The position numbers and the translations under genes are program-made. The notes beneath the pieces are model-generated. The model did no database searches, was not told the origin of the DNA, and was given only the letters and a program-made list of their open reading frames with translations. From Lutibacter sp. (GTDB lineage Bacteria; Bacteroidota; Bacteroidia; Flavobacteriales; Flavobacteriaceae): a stretch of DNA of 62,710 bases. This document shows positions 17,633 to 26,374 of the stretch, one piece after another (position 1 is the first letter of the stretch; each line of letters opens with the position of its first letter). The stretch lies in assembly GCA_021647265.1 (NCBI GenBank), contig JAKIVA010000011.1, positions 1 through 62,710 of the forward strand. Reading direction: 5' to 3'.

Positions 17633-18499
17633 ATGCGTTACGGTGTGATTATAATATTATCAATAGGCTCGTCATTTATAGCAAATGCACAAAGTTTCGA
17701 GCTATTTGGTGCAGATTTTAATTCAACACTAAATAGTTCTAATTCTATAGGTTTTGATAATGCCTCTGTAACATTGAATTTACCCTTAAAATTAAAAGGA
17801 GGATTGTTAATACAGCGTTTTTCTTATACTGCAAATACTGTAAAATATAATTCTGAGTATTTTTTTGATACTTCATCTATTGAAAAATTTAAATCGATAA
17901 AGTATTCGTTAGGGTTTATAAAAAAAGTGAACGATTTGTGGATGTATAGCATACAAATAGCACCAACAATATCTTCAAATTTCGAATCGAGTATTACATT
18001 TGACGATGTTTTTTTAAATGGGAGCTTAATTTTTATTAGAACTAACAATACAAGTAAATTACGTTTAGGTTTAATTTATAATACGGGTTTTGGCATGAAT
18101 ACTCCAATCCCTGTTATAAGTTATTCAGATAAAATAACAAATCACCTTTCTTATACAATAGGAATGCCAATTACAAAACTAAACTATAAGCTTTCTCAAT
18201 TTGACAAGGTAACTATGTACATAAAACCGAAAGGGTTTTATTCTAATTTAAGCAATAACATCATCCTTAATAATTCTTTGGGTGAAGTAGAAAGAGTAAA
18301 ATATAGAACAATTGAGTCTGGGTTTAATTATTTACATAGTATAGACGATTTTTGGAAAATATCAATGAATTTAGGATATCAACTATATGCGTCGTACAAC
18401 TTATTAAACAGTAATGATGTAGTGTATGAGTTTGACGTTGAAAATAATTTTTTTATAGGAGTAAACATAAAATATAATTTAACAAACAAGAAAAATTAA
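17633..18499 (+). CDS. Outer membrane beta-barrel protein (DUF6268-like)
   Basis: 288 residues. Signal peptide about 1-19 (A-N-A-Q). Repeated amphipathic strands such as LRLGLIYNTGFG and a final Y-N-L suggest a barrel. Resemblance to DUF6268 is from memory of its general pattern and is moderate. It precedes a Kelch lipoprotein by 13 nt and a LytS/LytTR pair, forming a possible envelope-plus-signalling locus. Confidence 0.6.
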   Translation: MRYGVIIILSIGSSFIANAQSFELFGADFNSTLNSSNSIGFDNASVTLNLPLKLKGGLLIQRFSYTANTVKYNSEYFFDTSSIEKFKSIKYSLGFIKKVNDLWMYSIQIAPTISSNFESSITFDDVFLNGSLIFIRTNNTSKLRLGLIYNTGFGMNTPIPVISYSDKITNHLSYTIGMPITKLNYKLSQFDKVTMYIKPKGFYSNLSNNIILNNSLGEVERVKYRTIESGFNYLHSIDDFWKISMNLGYQLYASYNLLNSNDVVYEFDVENNFFIGVNIKYNLTNKKN

Positions 18500-18512
18500 A
18501 ATAGAGAATGAT

Positions 18513-19499
18513 ATGAATTTAAAAAAAATGTATTTAAAAGTTTTTACATTGCTTATAATTGTAGCTTTTGTAGGTTGTTCATCTGATGATGATGATGATT
18601 ATGGAAATTGGGTTGAAAGCTCAACTTTTGATGGTTATGCTCGAGGAAATGCAGTAGCATTTGTTATTGGAGATAAGGGGTATTTGGTTACAGGATATGA
18701 TGGGGATGATTACTTGTTTGATACTTGGGAGTACAATTCAGAAGGAGATTATTGGATACAAAAAGCTGATTTCCCTGGAATTCCAAGGAGTGGAGCAGTT
18801 GGATTTACACTTAACGGAAAGGGCTACTTAGGTACGGGGTATGATGGAAATAATGAATTGAAAGATTTTTGGCAATATGACCCTGTATTAGATAAATGGA
18901 CTCAAAAAGCAGACTTTGGAGGAACAGCCCGTTATGGCGCTGTTGGCTTTTCCGTATCAGGGAAAGGATATATTGGTACAGGCTATGATGGGAGTGAACT
19001 AAAAGATTTTTGGAAGTATAATGATGTAACAGATTCATGGGAGCTTTCTGTGGGGTTTGGAGGTCAAAAACGTAAAGATGCAACGGTATTTGTTATTGGA
19101 GATTTAGCCTATTTAGGTTCTGGAATACACAATGGAGCTTATGAGAATGATTTTTATTCATTTAATGGAACTACAGAAACTTGGACACGGTTAAAAGATT
19201 TAGATGATGAAGATGAAGATTATTCAATTTTATTGAGTAGTGGAGTTTCATTTTCACTGAATGGGAAAGGATACTTTGTTACAGGTGAAGCAGGAGGGTT
19301 AACAAGAGAAAATTGGGAGTACGATCCTTTAACTGATGTTTGGGAGGAACAACCAAGTTATGAAGGAACACCACGCCAAGATGCATCTGCATTTTCATTT
19401 AGTGATAAGGCCTTTGTTTTAATGGGTAGAAGTGGTAGTTATTATTTTGATGATATTTGGGAATATAGACCAGATGAAATAGTTGAAGACAATGATTAA
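18513..19499 (+). CDS. Kelch-repeat lipoprotein
   Basis: 328 residues. Signal with lipobox F-V-G-C (Cys22) followed by S-S-D-D-D-D-D, an acidic stretch like surface-export signals of Bacteroidota lipoproteins. At least six Kelch blades are visible through repeated G-Y-L-x-T-G-Y-D-G and F-W-x-Y-D-P-x-x-D-x-W motifs, giving a beta-propeller. Likely a surface binding protein; ligand unknown. Operon partner of the barrel gene just upstream. Confidence 0.85.
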   Translation: MNLKKMYLKVFTLLIIVAFVGCSSDDDDDYGNWVESSTFDGYARGNAVAFVIGDKGYLVTGYDGDDYLFDTWEYNSEGDYWIQKADFPGIPRSGAVGFTLNGKGYLGTGYDGNNELKDFWQYDPVLDKWTQKADFGGTARYGAVGFSVSGKGYIGTGYDGSELKDFWKYNDVTDSWELSVGFGGQKRKDATVFVIGDLAYLGSGIHNGAYENDFYSFNGTTETWTRLKDLDDEDEDYSILLSSGVSFSLNGKGYFVTGEAGGLTRENWEYDPLTDVWEEQPSYEGTPRQDASAFSFSDKAFVLMGRSGSYYFDDIWEYRPDEIVEDND

Positions 19500-19528
19500 T
19501 TGTGGATTGATTTTTTAATTATTGTTTA

Positions 19529-19556
19529 AGGAGCTAGGCAATTTTGTTTAGCTCCT
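19529..19556 (+). terminator. Terminator after the Kelch gene
   Basis: AGGAGCTA (19529-19536) pairs with TAGCTCCT (19549-19556), with a 12-nt loop, then AAACTTTT. The T-run is short, so termination may be partial. Confidence 0.55.
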
Positions 19557-19633
19557 AAACTTTTAAAAAAAGGTTAAAATTTGATATGAAAAGAACTCTC
19601 AAAAGAAAAAGTAAGTTTGTAAGTAATGTTTAC

Positions 19634-19641
19634 TAATTTTG
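19634..19641 (+). promoter_or_regulatory. -7 box of the LytS/LytTR pair; near-leaderless start
   Basis: TAATTTTG matches TAnnTTTG. The expected transcription start falls at about the ATG at 19647, which opens a five-codon frame ending in a TGA that overlaps the TTG start of the kinase (19661). A TTTG lies only 14 nt upstream (19616-19619). Confidence 0.4.
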
Positions 19642-19660
19642 CCATAATGAATTTAACTAA

Positions 19661-20734
19661 TTGAAAATTAATTTTAAAAATACACCTACAGTTGTAATCC
19701 ATCTTTTATGTTGGATAATTGTTCTTTTAATAAGTTTAATAACTTTTTACAATAGGTTTAATGTACTTCCAAATAATTATGACTTTATATACAGAATGTC
19801 ATTTAACATTATTCTTTTCTATTTAAATTATAGTTTATTGGTGCCCAATCTTTTGTTGAAAAAAAGAATAGCTTTATATATCATTGTTTCAGTTGCCTTT
19901 ATTATAGGCTCTATTTACATTAGTCAAAATATAATTCCCTTAGAAGATCATTTTAATCACAATTTTAGTAGAGGAGAAGAAATTATTGGATATAGAGGTA
20001 AGGGGATAATTAATGAAAATTTTAAAGCACCTATACAGGGTTTAGTAACGTTCTTATTATTTGCAGTAAGTGCAAGTATAAAACTTGTTTTAGAATGGTA
20101 TGAAAACGAAAAAATAAAATCTTTGGTGGAAACACATAAAATCACAGCAGAATTATCATTTTTAAAAGCACAATTAAATCCTCATTTTTTATTCAATTCC
20201 CTCAATAGTATTTATTCTTTGGCAAATAAAAAATCGGACTACACAACCGATGCTATTGTTACATTATCTGAACTAATGAGATATATGATTTATGAAACGG
20301 ATAAAGAATTTGTTTCTTTACAAAAAGAAATAGATTATATTAAAAATTATATTATGCTTCAGAATTTACGATTAAAAGATTCTAGTGGAGTCAGATTTAA
20401 TGTTCATGGAAATTTAGATCAGCATATTGAACCTTTACTTCTTATTTCATTTATTGAAAATGCATTTAAATACGGCACTGATTATACAGGGAAAACGGAT
20501 ATTAAAATTAAAATTATTGTTGAAGGAAGTAATTTAACTTTAAAAGTAACTAATTATATATCACTAAAGGAAAAGAACAATCCAAACTCTGGTTTTGGGA
20601 TACAAAATATTGAAAATAGATTAAATTTATTATACCCTAAATCTCATGTATTAAAAATTGAAGAAATTGATAACTTATATAAAGTTGAATTGTTGTTAAA
20701 ATTGAAAAATAATGAAATGTTTAATAATAGATGA
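19661..20734 (+). CDS. LytS/YehU-type sensor histidine kinase
   Basis: 357 residues. Four hydrophobic N-terminal segments (about 10-150), then the His_kinase domain with phospho-acceptor H175 in QLNPHFLFNSLNS, and an HATPase with F-I-E-N-A-F-K-Y and G-F-G-I-Q-N-I-E-N-R-L. It should phosphorylate the LytTR regulator whose gene overlaps its 3' end by 23 nt. An in-frame stop directly precedes the TTG at 19661 and no ATG is available until well inside the membrane region, so TTG is taken as the start. Signal unknown; its neighbours are envelope proteins. Confidence 0.88.
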   Translation: MKINFKNTPTVVIHLLCWIIVLLISLITFYNRFNVLPNNYDFIYRMSFNIILFYLNYSLLVPNLLLKKRIALYIIVSVAFIIGSIYISQNIIPLEDHFNHNFSRGEEIIGYRGKGIINENFKAPIQGLVTFLLFAVSASIKLVLEWYENEKIKSLVETHKITAELSFLKAQLNPHFLFNSLNSIYSLANKKSDYTTDAIVTLSELMRYMIYETDKEFVSLQKEIDYIKNYIMLQNLRLKDSSGVRFNVHGNLDQHIEPLLLISFIENAFKYGTDYTGKTDIKIKIIVEGSNLTLKVTNYISLKEKNNPNSGFGIQNIENRLNLLYPKSHVLKIEEIDNLYKVELLLKLKNNEMFNNR

Positions 20735-21422
20735 TGAACCGTTAGCAGTTGAATTGTTAGAAGATTTTGTATCTAAGGTTCCAACTTTAGACTTGGTGGC
20801 AGTTTGTTCTAATGCTGTAGAAGCAACAACAGTTCTTCAAAAAAGAGAAGTAGATTTAATTTTTTCAGATATTGAAATGCCTGATTTTTCAGGGATTGAA
20901 TTTATTAAATCGTTAGATGTTAAACCGTTGTTTATTTTTACAACGGCATATTCTCATTATGCTGTTGAAGGATTTAATTTGAATGCGGTTGATTATTTAG
21001 TAAAACCAATTCCGTTTCATAGGTTTTTAAAAGCTGTAAATAGGGCTCAAGAGCTTTTTTTGTTGAAAAGAGAAGACATATTGCCAACAATAAAAACACA
21101 TGATATGCCAGATTTTATTTTTGTAAAATCTGATTATGAAAATATAAAGTTAAATTTTGAGGATATCAAATATTTTGAAGGATTAAAAGATTATATAAAA
21201 ATATTTTCAACTTCACATAAACCTATTTTAACATTAAGTAATTTTAAAAACATTGAAGAAAAATTACCTAAAAAGACTTTTATAAGAGTACACAGGTCTT
21301 ATATAGTTTCATTAAAATATATACATTCTGTCCAACGAAATAGAATACTTATTGATGGAGTTAGAATACCAATAGGGCAAAATTATAAAGATGAATTTTT
21401 AAAAAAGATTGGGGGTGCTTAA
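20712..21422 (+). CDS. LytTR-family response regulator
   Basis: 236 residues. Receiver domain with D-D-E-P at the N-terminus and phospho-acceptor D53 (FSDIEMPDFSG), K in Y-L-V-K-P; then a LytTR DNA-binding domain (about 135-234; FVKSDYENIKLNFEDIKYFE, FIRVHRSYIV). It binds direct repeats in promoters of target genes. Overlaps the kinase gene, and its stop overlaps that of the convergent nuclease gene (TTAA at 21419-21422). Confidence 0.93.
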   Translation: MKCLIIDDEPLAVELLEDFVSKVPTLDLVAVCSNAVEATTVLQKREVDLIFSDIEMPDFSGIEFIKSLDVKPLFIFTTAYSHYAVEGFNLNAVDYLVKPIPFHRFLKAVNRAQELFLLKREDILPTIKTHDMPDFIFVKSDYENIKLNFEDIKYFEGLKDYIKIFSTSHKPILTLSNFKNIEEKLPKKTFIRVHRSYIVSLKYIHSVQRNRILIDGVRIPIGQNYKDEFLKKIGGA

Positions 21423-22264
21423 TTTAGGGAGCATAAATTTTGAGTTTCTAAAAGTATTTTTCTAATTTTTGAATCAGAAAAACCAAGTTTGTTTAAAACG
21501 GTAGAAGATTTTAAAAGCTCTTTTGTTAAAATAATGTCATTTTCAATAAGTAGTTTCTTTTCTCTCTTAGTTAGAGATGTTAAAACAGTAACGGGGTATA
21601 ACCCGTATTTATCAACGTTATCTTTTATGCCATTATTTTTTGGGTAATCCCAACTCAACAGTATTAACCCAGCGCATTTAGCATAGTTAATTGCATCTTC
21701 GGTAAACCTAGTATTGGTTACAATCCAACCTTGTTTTAAAATAGATGTTTTTTTATCTTTTTTGTTCCATTGTTTTTGTATGTCTAAAAACCTTGAATTT
21801 ATGTACAATGGAATTTTTACATTGTTTGTGTAATTTGGTTTTAGGTGAAATTTACATTCTATGGCATACGTATAATTATTTTTTTCAGCCAAAACATCAA
21901 TTTCATGAGTTATACATTTCCCAGATAAAATAACACCTACTCTTGTTTTAAATCCTTTTTGTTTTAGTAAGGCTCCAACAAGTCTCTCAAAAGGGTAGCC
22001 CGTTGGTCCTAAATCAAAAATGGCTTTTTTTAAACTAAACTTAGATGCATGTAACTTATTATATCCTTTTAATAAGGAAAAAGCATTCCTGTAAATTTCT
22101 CTAGCAGTAATTCCATTGTATAGTTTTGGTTTAATGCTTTTAAGAACTTTATTTACTGTTTGAAGAGAAGCTCCGCTTTTTAGTAAAGAATCTCTTAGCT
22201 TTTGAAAATAGAAAGGTTCTAATTCCCCCGAGTTTTTTTTAATATAGATAATATTATTAGGCAT
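21419..22264 (-). CDS. ATP-cone plus Mrr-like PD-(D/E)xK nuclease fusion
   Basis: 281 residues. The first about 85 residues look like an ATP-cone (I-K-K-x-x-G-E-L-E-P-F ... L-x-x-G-I-T-A-R-E-I-Y), the nucleotide-sensing module of ribonucleotide reductases. Residues about 95-150 fit a restriction-endonuclease-like core: F-E-R-L-V-G-A-L-L-K-Q-K-G-F, H-E-I-D-V-L, A-I-E-C-K-F-H (E, D and ExK). The rest is unassigned. It is a probable DNA-cleaving or DNA-repair enzyme controlled by nucleotides, but neither activity is proven. It is the last gene behind the ABC exporter operon, 15 nt after the OMPLA-like gene; no methylase is nearby. Confidence 0.72.
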   Translation of the reverse strand: MPNNIIYIKKNSGELEPFYFQKLRDSLLKSGASLQTVNKVLKSIKPKLYNGITAREIYRNAFSLLKGYNKLHASKFSLKKAIFDLGPTGYPFERLVGALLKQKGFKTRVGVILSGKCITHEIDVLAEKNNYTYAIECKFHLKPNYTNNVKIPLYINSRFLDIQKQWNKKDKKTSILKQGWIVTNTRFTEDAINYAKCAGLILLSWDYPKNNGIKDNVDKYGLYPVTVLTSLTKREKKLLIENDIILTKELLKSSTVLNKLGFSDSKIRKILLETQNLCSLN

Positions 22265-22279
22265 AGCTTAAAATTATTA

Positions 22280-23176
22280 TTAAAACCGTAAAATTTCAGT
22301 CATAAACCCAAAACGTAAGACATTTAATTGATTTTGAAAATAGATGTTGTAATAATCTATACCGTGATAGAACTGAATAAAAAAACCAATATCTTCTAAA
22401 AACGTTGGATGGTAATAAAATGTTAAACTTGCATTTAACCTGTTCAAATCAAAGGTGTCCCAATTATTTACGGCATCAAGCATCCATGTTGTTTCTACTT
22501 TTAGGGAAAAATTAGGTCTTTCATTAGCTTTTGAACTTGATAAAGGAAGTTTAAAGGCTTTGAATGTATTATGCCATCGAAACCCATTATATTTTCCGTG
22601 TAATTCATTGAGCATCCAGCTTTTAGGGTGCACTTCAAGAGAGCTTTTAAAAAACTTAACAGCATTGTGTAGTTCACTAAAAGTAGTACGAATAAAACCA
22701 AGCTCAAAATAATTGGTGGCAAAATTTCCAGTTAATAAGTTTATAGTTCCATCATCATTATAAAAATCTCCATTTTGACCATTGGAATGATGTGCAATTT
22801 TACCAAAAAGTGTAGTGTGCTTTGCTGATTTTTTATCACCGGTTAAGTAATAAAATGATATTTGTGGCATATAACTAGGTGTACGTACAGGATAAGAGTA
22901 TTCATTATACATTCTTATAATAATTTGTGAAGTTAAAACACCTATTAACCTAGCATCTTTTCGTTCTCTAATTATAAAACTAGGACTAATATTTGCTTCA
23001 AACATTAGCGGTTCAATGTTGCCTATATCGGTAGGGAATGTAACATAACTATCACTTTGATTTGCCAATGCTATTTTTGTAAGGTCTAAACTTAAAGAAT
23101 CTTTTTTTAGAGATTGTGAATAGCTGATGTTTACAAAAAAAACAAGCCCAACAAATATTAGAAAAATATTTTTCAT
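22280..23176 (-). CDS. Outer membrane phospholipase A-like protein
   Basis: 298 residues. Signal peptide about 1-20 (S-Y-S-Q). Repeated amphipathic strands end in E-I-L-R-F, as in an outer membrane barrel. H129-H-S131-N-G-Q resembles the OMPLA active-site motif H-x-S-N-G; the third catalytic Asn could be N155 (TNYFELG), though the spacing from Ser is longer than in E. coli PldA. If correct it would hydrolyse outer-leaflet phospholipids. It sits at the tail of the ABC exporter operon, 21 nt after the DUF2141 gene. A structural barrel without activity is the alternative. Confidence 0.5.
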   Translation of the reverse strand: MKNIFLIFVGLVFFVNISYSQSLKKDSLSLDLTKIALANQSDSYVTFPTDIGNIEPLMFEANISPSFIIRERKDARLIGVLTSQIIIRMYNEYSYPVRTPSYMPQISFYYLTGDKKSAKHTTLFGKIAHHSNGQNGDFYNDDGTINLLTGNFATNYFELGFIRTTFSELHNAVKFFKSSLEVHPKSWMLNELHGKYNGFRWHNTFKAFKLPLSSSKANERPNFSLKVETTWMLDAVNNWDTFDLNRLNASLTFYYHPTFLEDIGFFIQFYHGIDYYNIYFQNQLNVLRFGFMTEILRF

Positions 23177-23197
23177 GTTTTTTTAAGAATTAATTTA

Positions 23198-23650
23198 TTA
23201 GAAATAAATAACTTTTATTTCTTTTGTGGTATTGGTATTTAACATAAAGCTGGCCTTAGAAAATTTTGGACGATTTCGAATACCGATAGATTGGTAATTG
23301 GAGAATCCAATACCCTCTTTTGGTAAAATAAACCCTTTATCAATTTTTCCGTTTTTATTTTCATCGTGAAGGATGTTAATTGCATACTTTCCTTGAGGTA
23401 TATTAGAAAAGGTAATAGTTGAAGAATTTTCTTTTATAGGAGCAACATCTTTTAGGTAGTATTTTTTATATTTTTCGTCTGGAATTGAGCCTTCCTTATT
23501 GTATAGAGCAAATAGGACAACACCTTTTGAGTTTCTTAAATGTGTTACTTTTACCGTTAAAGAAAAGGTTTTTTCTTCATTTTTTTTATTAAATGAAATA
23601 AGTGTTAATAGAATGAGTGTAATTGCAATATTTTTTATCATTTGTTCCAT
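23198..23650 (-). CDS. DUF2141 periplasmic protein
   Basis: 150 residues. Hydrophobic signal-like N-terminus (about 1-20). DUF2141 is recognised by L-R-N-S-K-G-V-V-L-F-A-L-Y, F-S-N-I-P-Q-G-K-Y-A-I-N-I-L-H-D-E-N-K-N-G-K-I-D and P-K-E-G-I-G-F-S-N. The D-E-N-K-N-G-K-I-D loop may bind calcium. Function unknown. Overlaps the preceding membrane-protein gene by 13 nt. Confidence 0.85.
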   Translation of the reverse strand: MEQMIKNIAITLILLTLISFNKKNEEKTFSLTVKVTHLRNSKGVVLFALYNKEGSIPDEKYKKYYLKDVAPIKENSSTITFSNIPQGKYAINILHDENKNGKIDKGFILPKEGIGFSNYQSIGIRNRPKFSKASFMLNTNTTKEIKVIYF

Positions 23651-24027
23651 TTTATAGTTGTTAAGTAAGCTAAAAAAGTAAAAAGAAGCGTTACTGAAAA
23701 TCTAAAAATTAATGCACCTATGGTTTTGGTTTCATATAAACCACCGCGATTTATATGAATAAAAAATCCGATACCAGCAAAGATTAATAGGAGTAATGAA
23801 ATTTTTAGAAGATTGACAGTCCACTTTTTTAGGGTAATAAATCCATAAGAAGCGAATAAATAAAGAATACTACTTATAAAATTAGCCCAAACAACAATTA
23901 ATACATAGTTTCCTTCCTTTGCCCTGACTCCAAACCAATCAAAAATAATAGAACTACTTAAAAACATTGTTAATAATGCAAATGCAGTTAAGGCAATGGC
24001 AGCGATGTATTTTAAGATGTTTTTCAT
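23638..24027 (-). CDS. Small four-helix membrane protein, unknown
   Basis: 129 residues with four hydrophobic segments (about 5-28, 42-62, 70-90, 104-124). No recognised domain. It follows the second ABC permease by 12 nt and overlaps the DUF2141 gene, so it is part of the exporter operon. A helper subunit or an independent envelope protein are both possible. Confidence 0.6.
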   Translation of the reverse strand: MKNILKYIAAIALTAFALLTMFLSSSIIFDWFGVRAKEGNYVLIVVWANFISSILYLFASYGFITLKKWTVNLLKISLLLLIFAGIGFFIHINRGGLYETKTIGALIFRFSVTLLFTFLAYLTTIKWNK

Positions 24028-24039
24028 TTATAATATATT

Positions 24040-25161
24040 TTAATTTGTTTTTTTATAACTCCATACAGCTAAACCATTCATAATGACTGCGTAGATACTT
24101 GTTTTAATAAATAATGGTGTAATATCTGTTAAGTCAGCTCCTTTGAGCATTACCATTCTCATAACTTCAACATAAAATTTAATAGGATTGAACTCTGTTA
24201 AATATTGCGCCCATTGTGGCATACTTTCTATAGGAGTAAACAAACCACTCATAAGTATAAAAATTACGACAAAAAACCAAGCTATAAACATTGCCTGTTG
24301 TTGAGTGTCTGTGAAATTTGAAATAAAGAGCCCCATACCTAAAATAACCAAAATATAAATAATAGTATATACGTACATTAACCCTAAGCTACCAACCATT
24401 GGAACATTAAAAATTACTTTTGCAATAACTAACCCAACAGTTAATAACAACATACCAAGAACTAAGAAAGGAAATAATTTACCAATAATAAATTGATATT
24501 TTTTTATGGGAGTAACATTCATTTGCTCTAAGGTTCCAATTTCTTTTTCTCGAACAATATTCATCCCCGATAAAAATAAAGTAATCATAGTTACCAGTAA
24601 AACCAGTATTCCTGGAACCATAAACGTTTTATAATTTAAGGTTTTATTGTACCAAAATGAAGGGATACTTGCAATAGTTTTAGGTTTGTTTATGTAATCT
24701 GAGGGCTGCATTAAGTTTGCTTGTGCGTTTTTATTGAAGTTTTGTACAATTTGGTTAATATATACATTCTCAACACCCGCAGCAGCTCCATCAATTGCAT
24801 TAATAATTACAGCTAAGTTTGTTTTTTTATCTTTTAATAAATCACGTTCAAAATGAGAAGGGATTTCTAAAATTACATCAACTTCTCCCTTCAACATTGC
24901 TAAATTTGCGTCTTTTCCTGATGAAAAGTAAGTTATTACATTAAAGTAAGATGACGCATCAAACTTATCAATTAATGCTCTTGAAAAAGAAGTGTTATCA
25001 TGGTCTACATACGAAAATTTAATATGTTGTATTTCAAATGTAGCTGCATTTGAAAGTATAATTAATTGTATTAAAGGCAATACAAAAATTAGGGGAAGCA
25101 TTGCTTTATTTCTAAAGATTTGCTTAAACTCTTTTTGAATGATATATCCTATTGTTTTCAT
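24040..25161 (-). CDS. ABC-2 type transporter permease (YbhR/YhhJ-like), second copy
   Basis: 373 residues. N-terminal helix, a large periplasmic domain (about 40-170), then five helices with the ABC-2 signature around N-I-V-R-E-K-E-I-G-T-L-E-Q-M-N-V-T-P-I-K. Forms the membrane channel with the permease encoded just upstream, energised by the two ATPases. E. coli YbhR/YbhS are the nearest well-known layout. Four nt after a 27-codon micro-ORF. Confidence 0.9.
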   Translation of the reverse strand: MKTIGYIIQKEFKQIFRNKAMLPLIFVLPLIQLIILSNAATFEIQHIKFSYVDHDNTSFSRALIDKFDASSYFNVITYFSSGKDANLAMLKGEVDVILEIPSHFERDLLKDKKTNLAVIINAIDGAAAGVENVYINQIVQNFNKNAQANLMQPSDYINKPKTIASIPSFWYNKTLNYKTFMVPGILVLLVTMITLFLSGMNIVREKEIGTLEQMNVTPIKKYQFIIGKLFPFLVLGMLLLTVGLVIAKVIFNVPMVGSLGLMYVYTIIYILVILGMGLFISNFTDTQQQAMFIAWFFVVIFILMSGLFTPIESMPQWAQYLTEFNPIKFYVEVMRMVMLKGADLTDITPLFIKTSIYAVIMNGLAVWSYKKTN

Positions 25162-25165
25162 ATGT

Positions 25166-25249
25166 TTAAATTTTATTTTTTAGCGGTAACATATGGTGTT
25201 CGCTATTAATCATTCCCTTATGTGTCAAAATCTGACATGCTCGTTTCAT
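25166..25249 (-). CDS. 27-codon micro-ORF between the two ABC permeases
   Basis: ATG at 25249 overlaps the permease stop as TAATG, and the frame runs 27 codons to a TAA four nt before the next permease ATG. The peptide contains Q-I-L-T-H-K and I-N-S-E-H-H-M-L. It is related to the micro-ORF at 26375-26443: 70 of 91 aligned nt match without gaps, and four differences (CAG/CAA, TTG/TTA, CAT/CAC, AAG/AAA) are synonymous. Start-stop coupling and synonymous change argue for translation; function is unknown. Confidence 0.55.
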   Translation of the reverse strand: MKRACQILTHKGMINSEHHMLPLKNKI

Positions 25250-26355
25250 TATTCCAATCTAATTTTATATTTTTTAATACTCAAAACAATAAAAAACACG
25301 GTCATTGCGACTAAAATTAATGTTTCTTTCCATAAAATTGTTATTCCTACACCCTTGAGCATAATTCCCTTTAAAATAATAATGAACCATTTTGCAGGTA
25401 TCACATGGCTAATTATTTGTAATGGAACAGGCATGCTGCTAATAGGAAAAATAAATCCAGATAATAAAATTACTGGAAGCATTAAGCCCATTAAAGAAAC
25501 CATCATAGCAGTTTGTTGGGTCTCTGAAATAGTAGAAATTAATATTCCTAAGGAAAGAGCATTTATAATAAATAAGATACTTTGAGCAGCCAATAAGAAT
25601 AAACTCCCTTGCACAGGCATTTTAAAAATAAAAATACTGAGTAGTACAATAACAATGGCATTTATAATTGATAAGAAAATGTAAGGCACAACTTTACCAA
25701 TAATAACTTGAAAAGGTTTTATGGGTGATACCAATAAAATTTCCATAGTCCCTAATTCTTTTTCACGTGTGATAGAAATTGAAGTCATCATTGCTGAAAC
25801 AAGCATTAAAATAATGGTCATTACTCCAGGAACAAACATAAAAACACTTTTAAGTTCAGGATTGTATATCATTCTAGATTGAGGAACAATTTGATAAATT
25901 GGTTTTATGTTTTTATTGGTTTCTTGTTGATATTTCTGTAAAATAGAACTTACATAATTATTAACCGTATTAGCAGTGTTAGGATCTGTTGCATCGGTAA
26001 TTATTTGTACGGTAGCCTTATTTTCTTTAATTAATTTTTCACTAAAGTCTTTTTCAAAAACCAAAACAGCCTTAATGTTTCCTTTTTTAAATGCTGATTC
26101 AATTTCAGCCTCATTTGTAATAAATTGTTTATTGCTAAAATATGTTGATGCTGTTATTTTATTGATAATTTCTTGTGTTGTTGCATCTTTTGATTTATCA
26201 AGAACAGCAATATTCACATTGTTAATTTCGTTGGTAATGGCAAACCCAAAAAGCATTACTTGAGCAATGGGCATTCCAAAGAGGATAAACAAAGAACGTG
26301 TATCTCTAAAAATATGGTAAAACTCTTTTGTTATAAATCCAATAAATCGTTTCAT
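25249..26355 (-). CDS. ABC-2 type transporter permease (YbhS-like), first copy
   Basis: 368 residues. Same plan as its partner: N-terminal helix (about 20-38), periplasmic domain, then five to six helices, with S-I-T-R-E-K-E-L-G-T-M-E-I-L-L-V-S-P-I-K. Pairs with the 24040-25161 permease as a heterodimer. The two proteins are clearly diverged in sequence although the DNA just upstream of each is alike. Start ATG at 26355 follows a 22-codon micro-ORF by 19 nt. Confidence 0.9.
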   Translation of the reverse strand: MKRFIGFITKEFYHIFRDTRSLFILFGMPIAQVMLFGFAITNEINNVNIAVLDKSKDATTQEIINKITASTYFSNKQFITNEAEIESAFKKGNIKAVLVFEKDFSEKLIKENKATVQIITDATDPNTANTVNNYVSSILQKYQQETNKNIKPIYQIVPQSRMIYNPELKSVFMFVPGVMTIILMLVSAMMTSISITREKELGTMEILLVSPIKPFQVIIGKVVPYIFLSIINAIVIVLLSIFIFKMPVQGSLFLLAAQSILFIINALSLGILISTISETQQTAMMVSLMGLMLPVILLSGFIFPISSMPVPLQIISHVIPAKWFIIILKGIMLKGVGITILWKETLILVAMTVFFIVLSIKKYKIRLE

Positions 26356-26374
26356 ATGTTTAAATTTTTAATTT

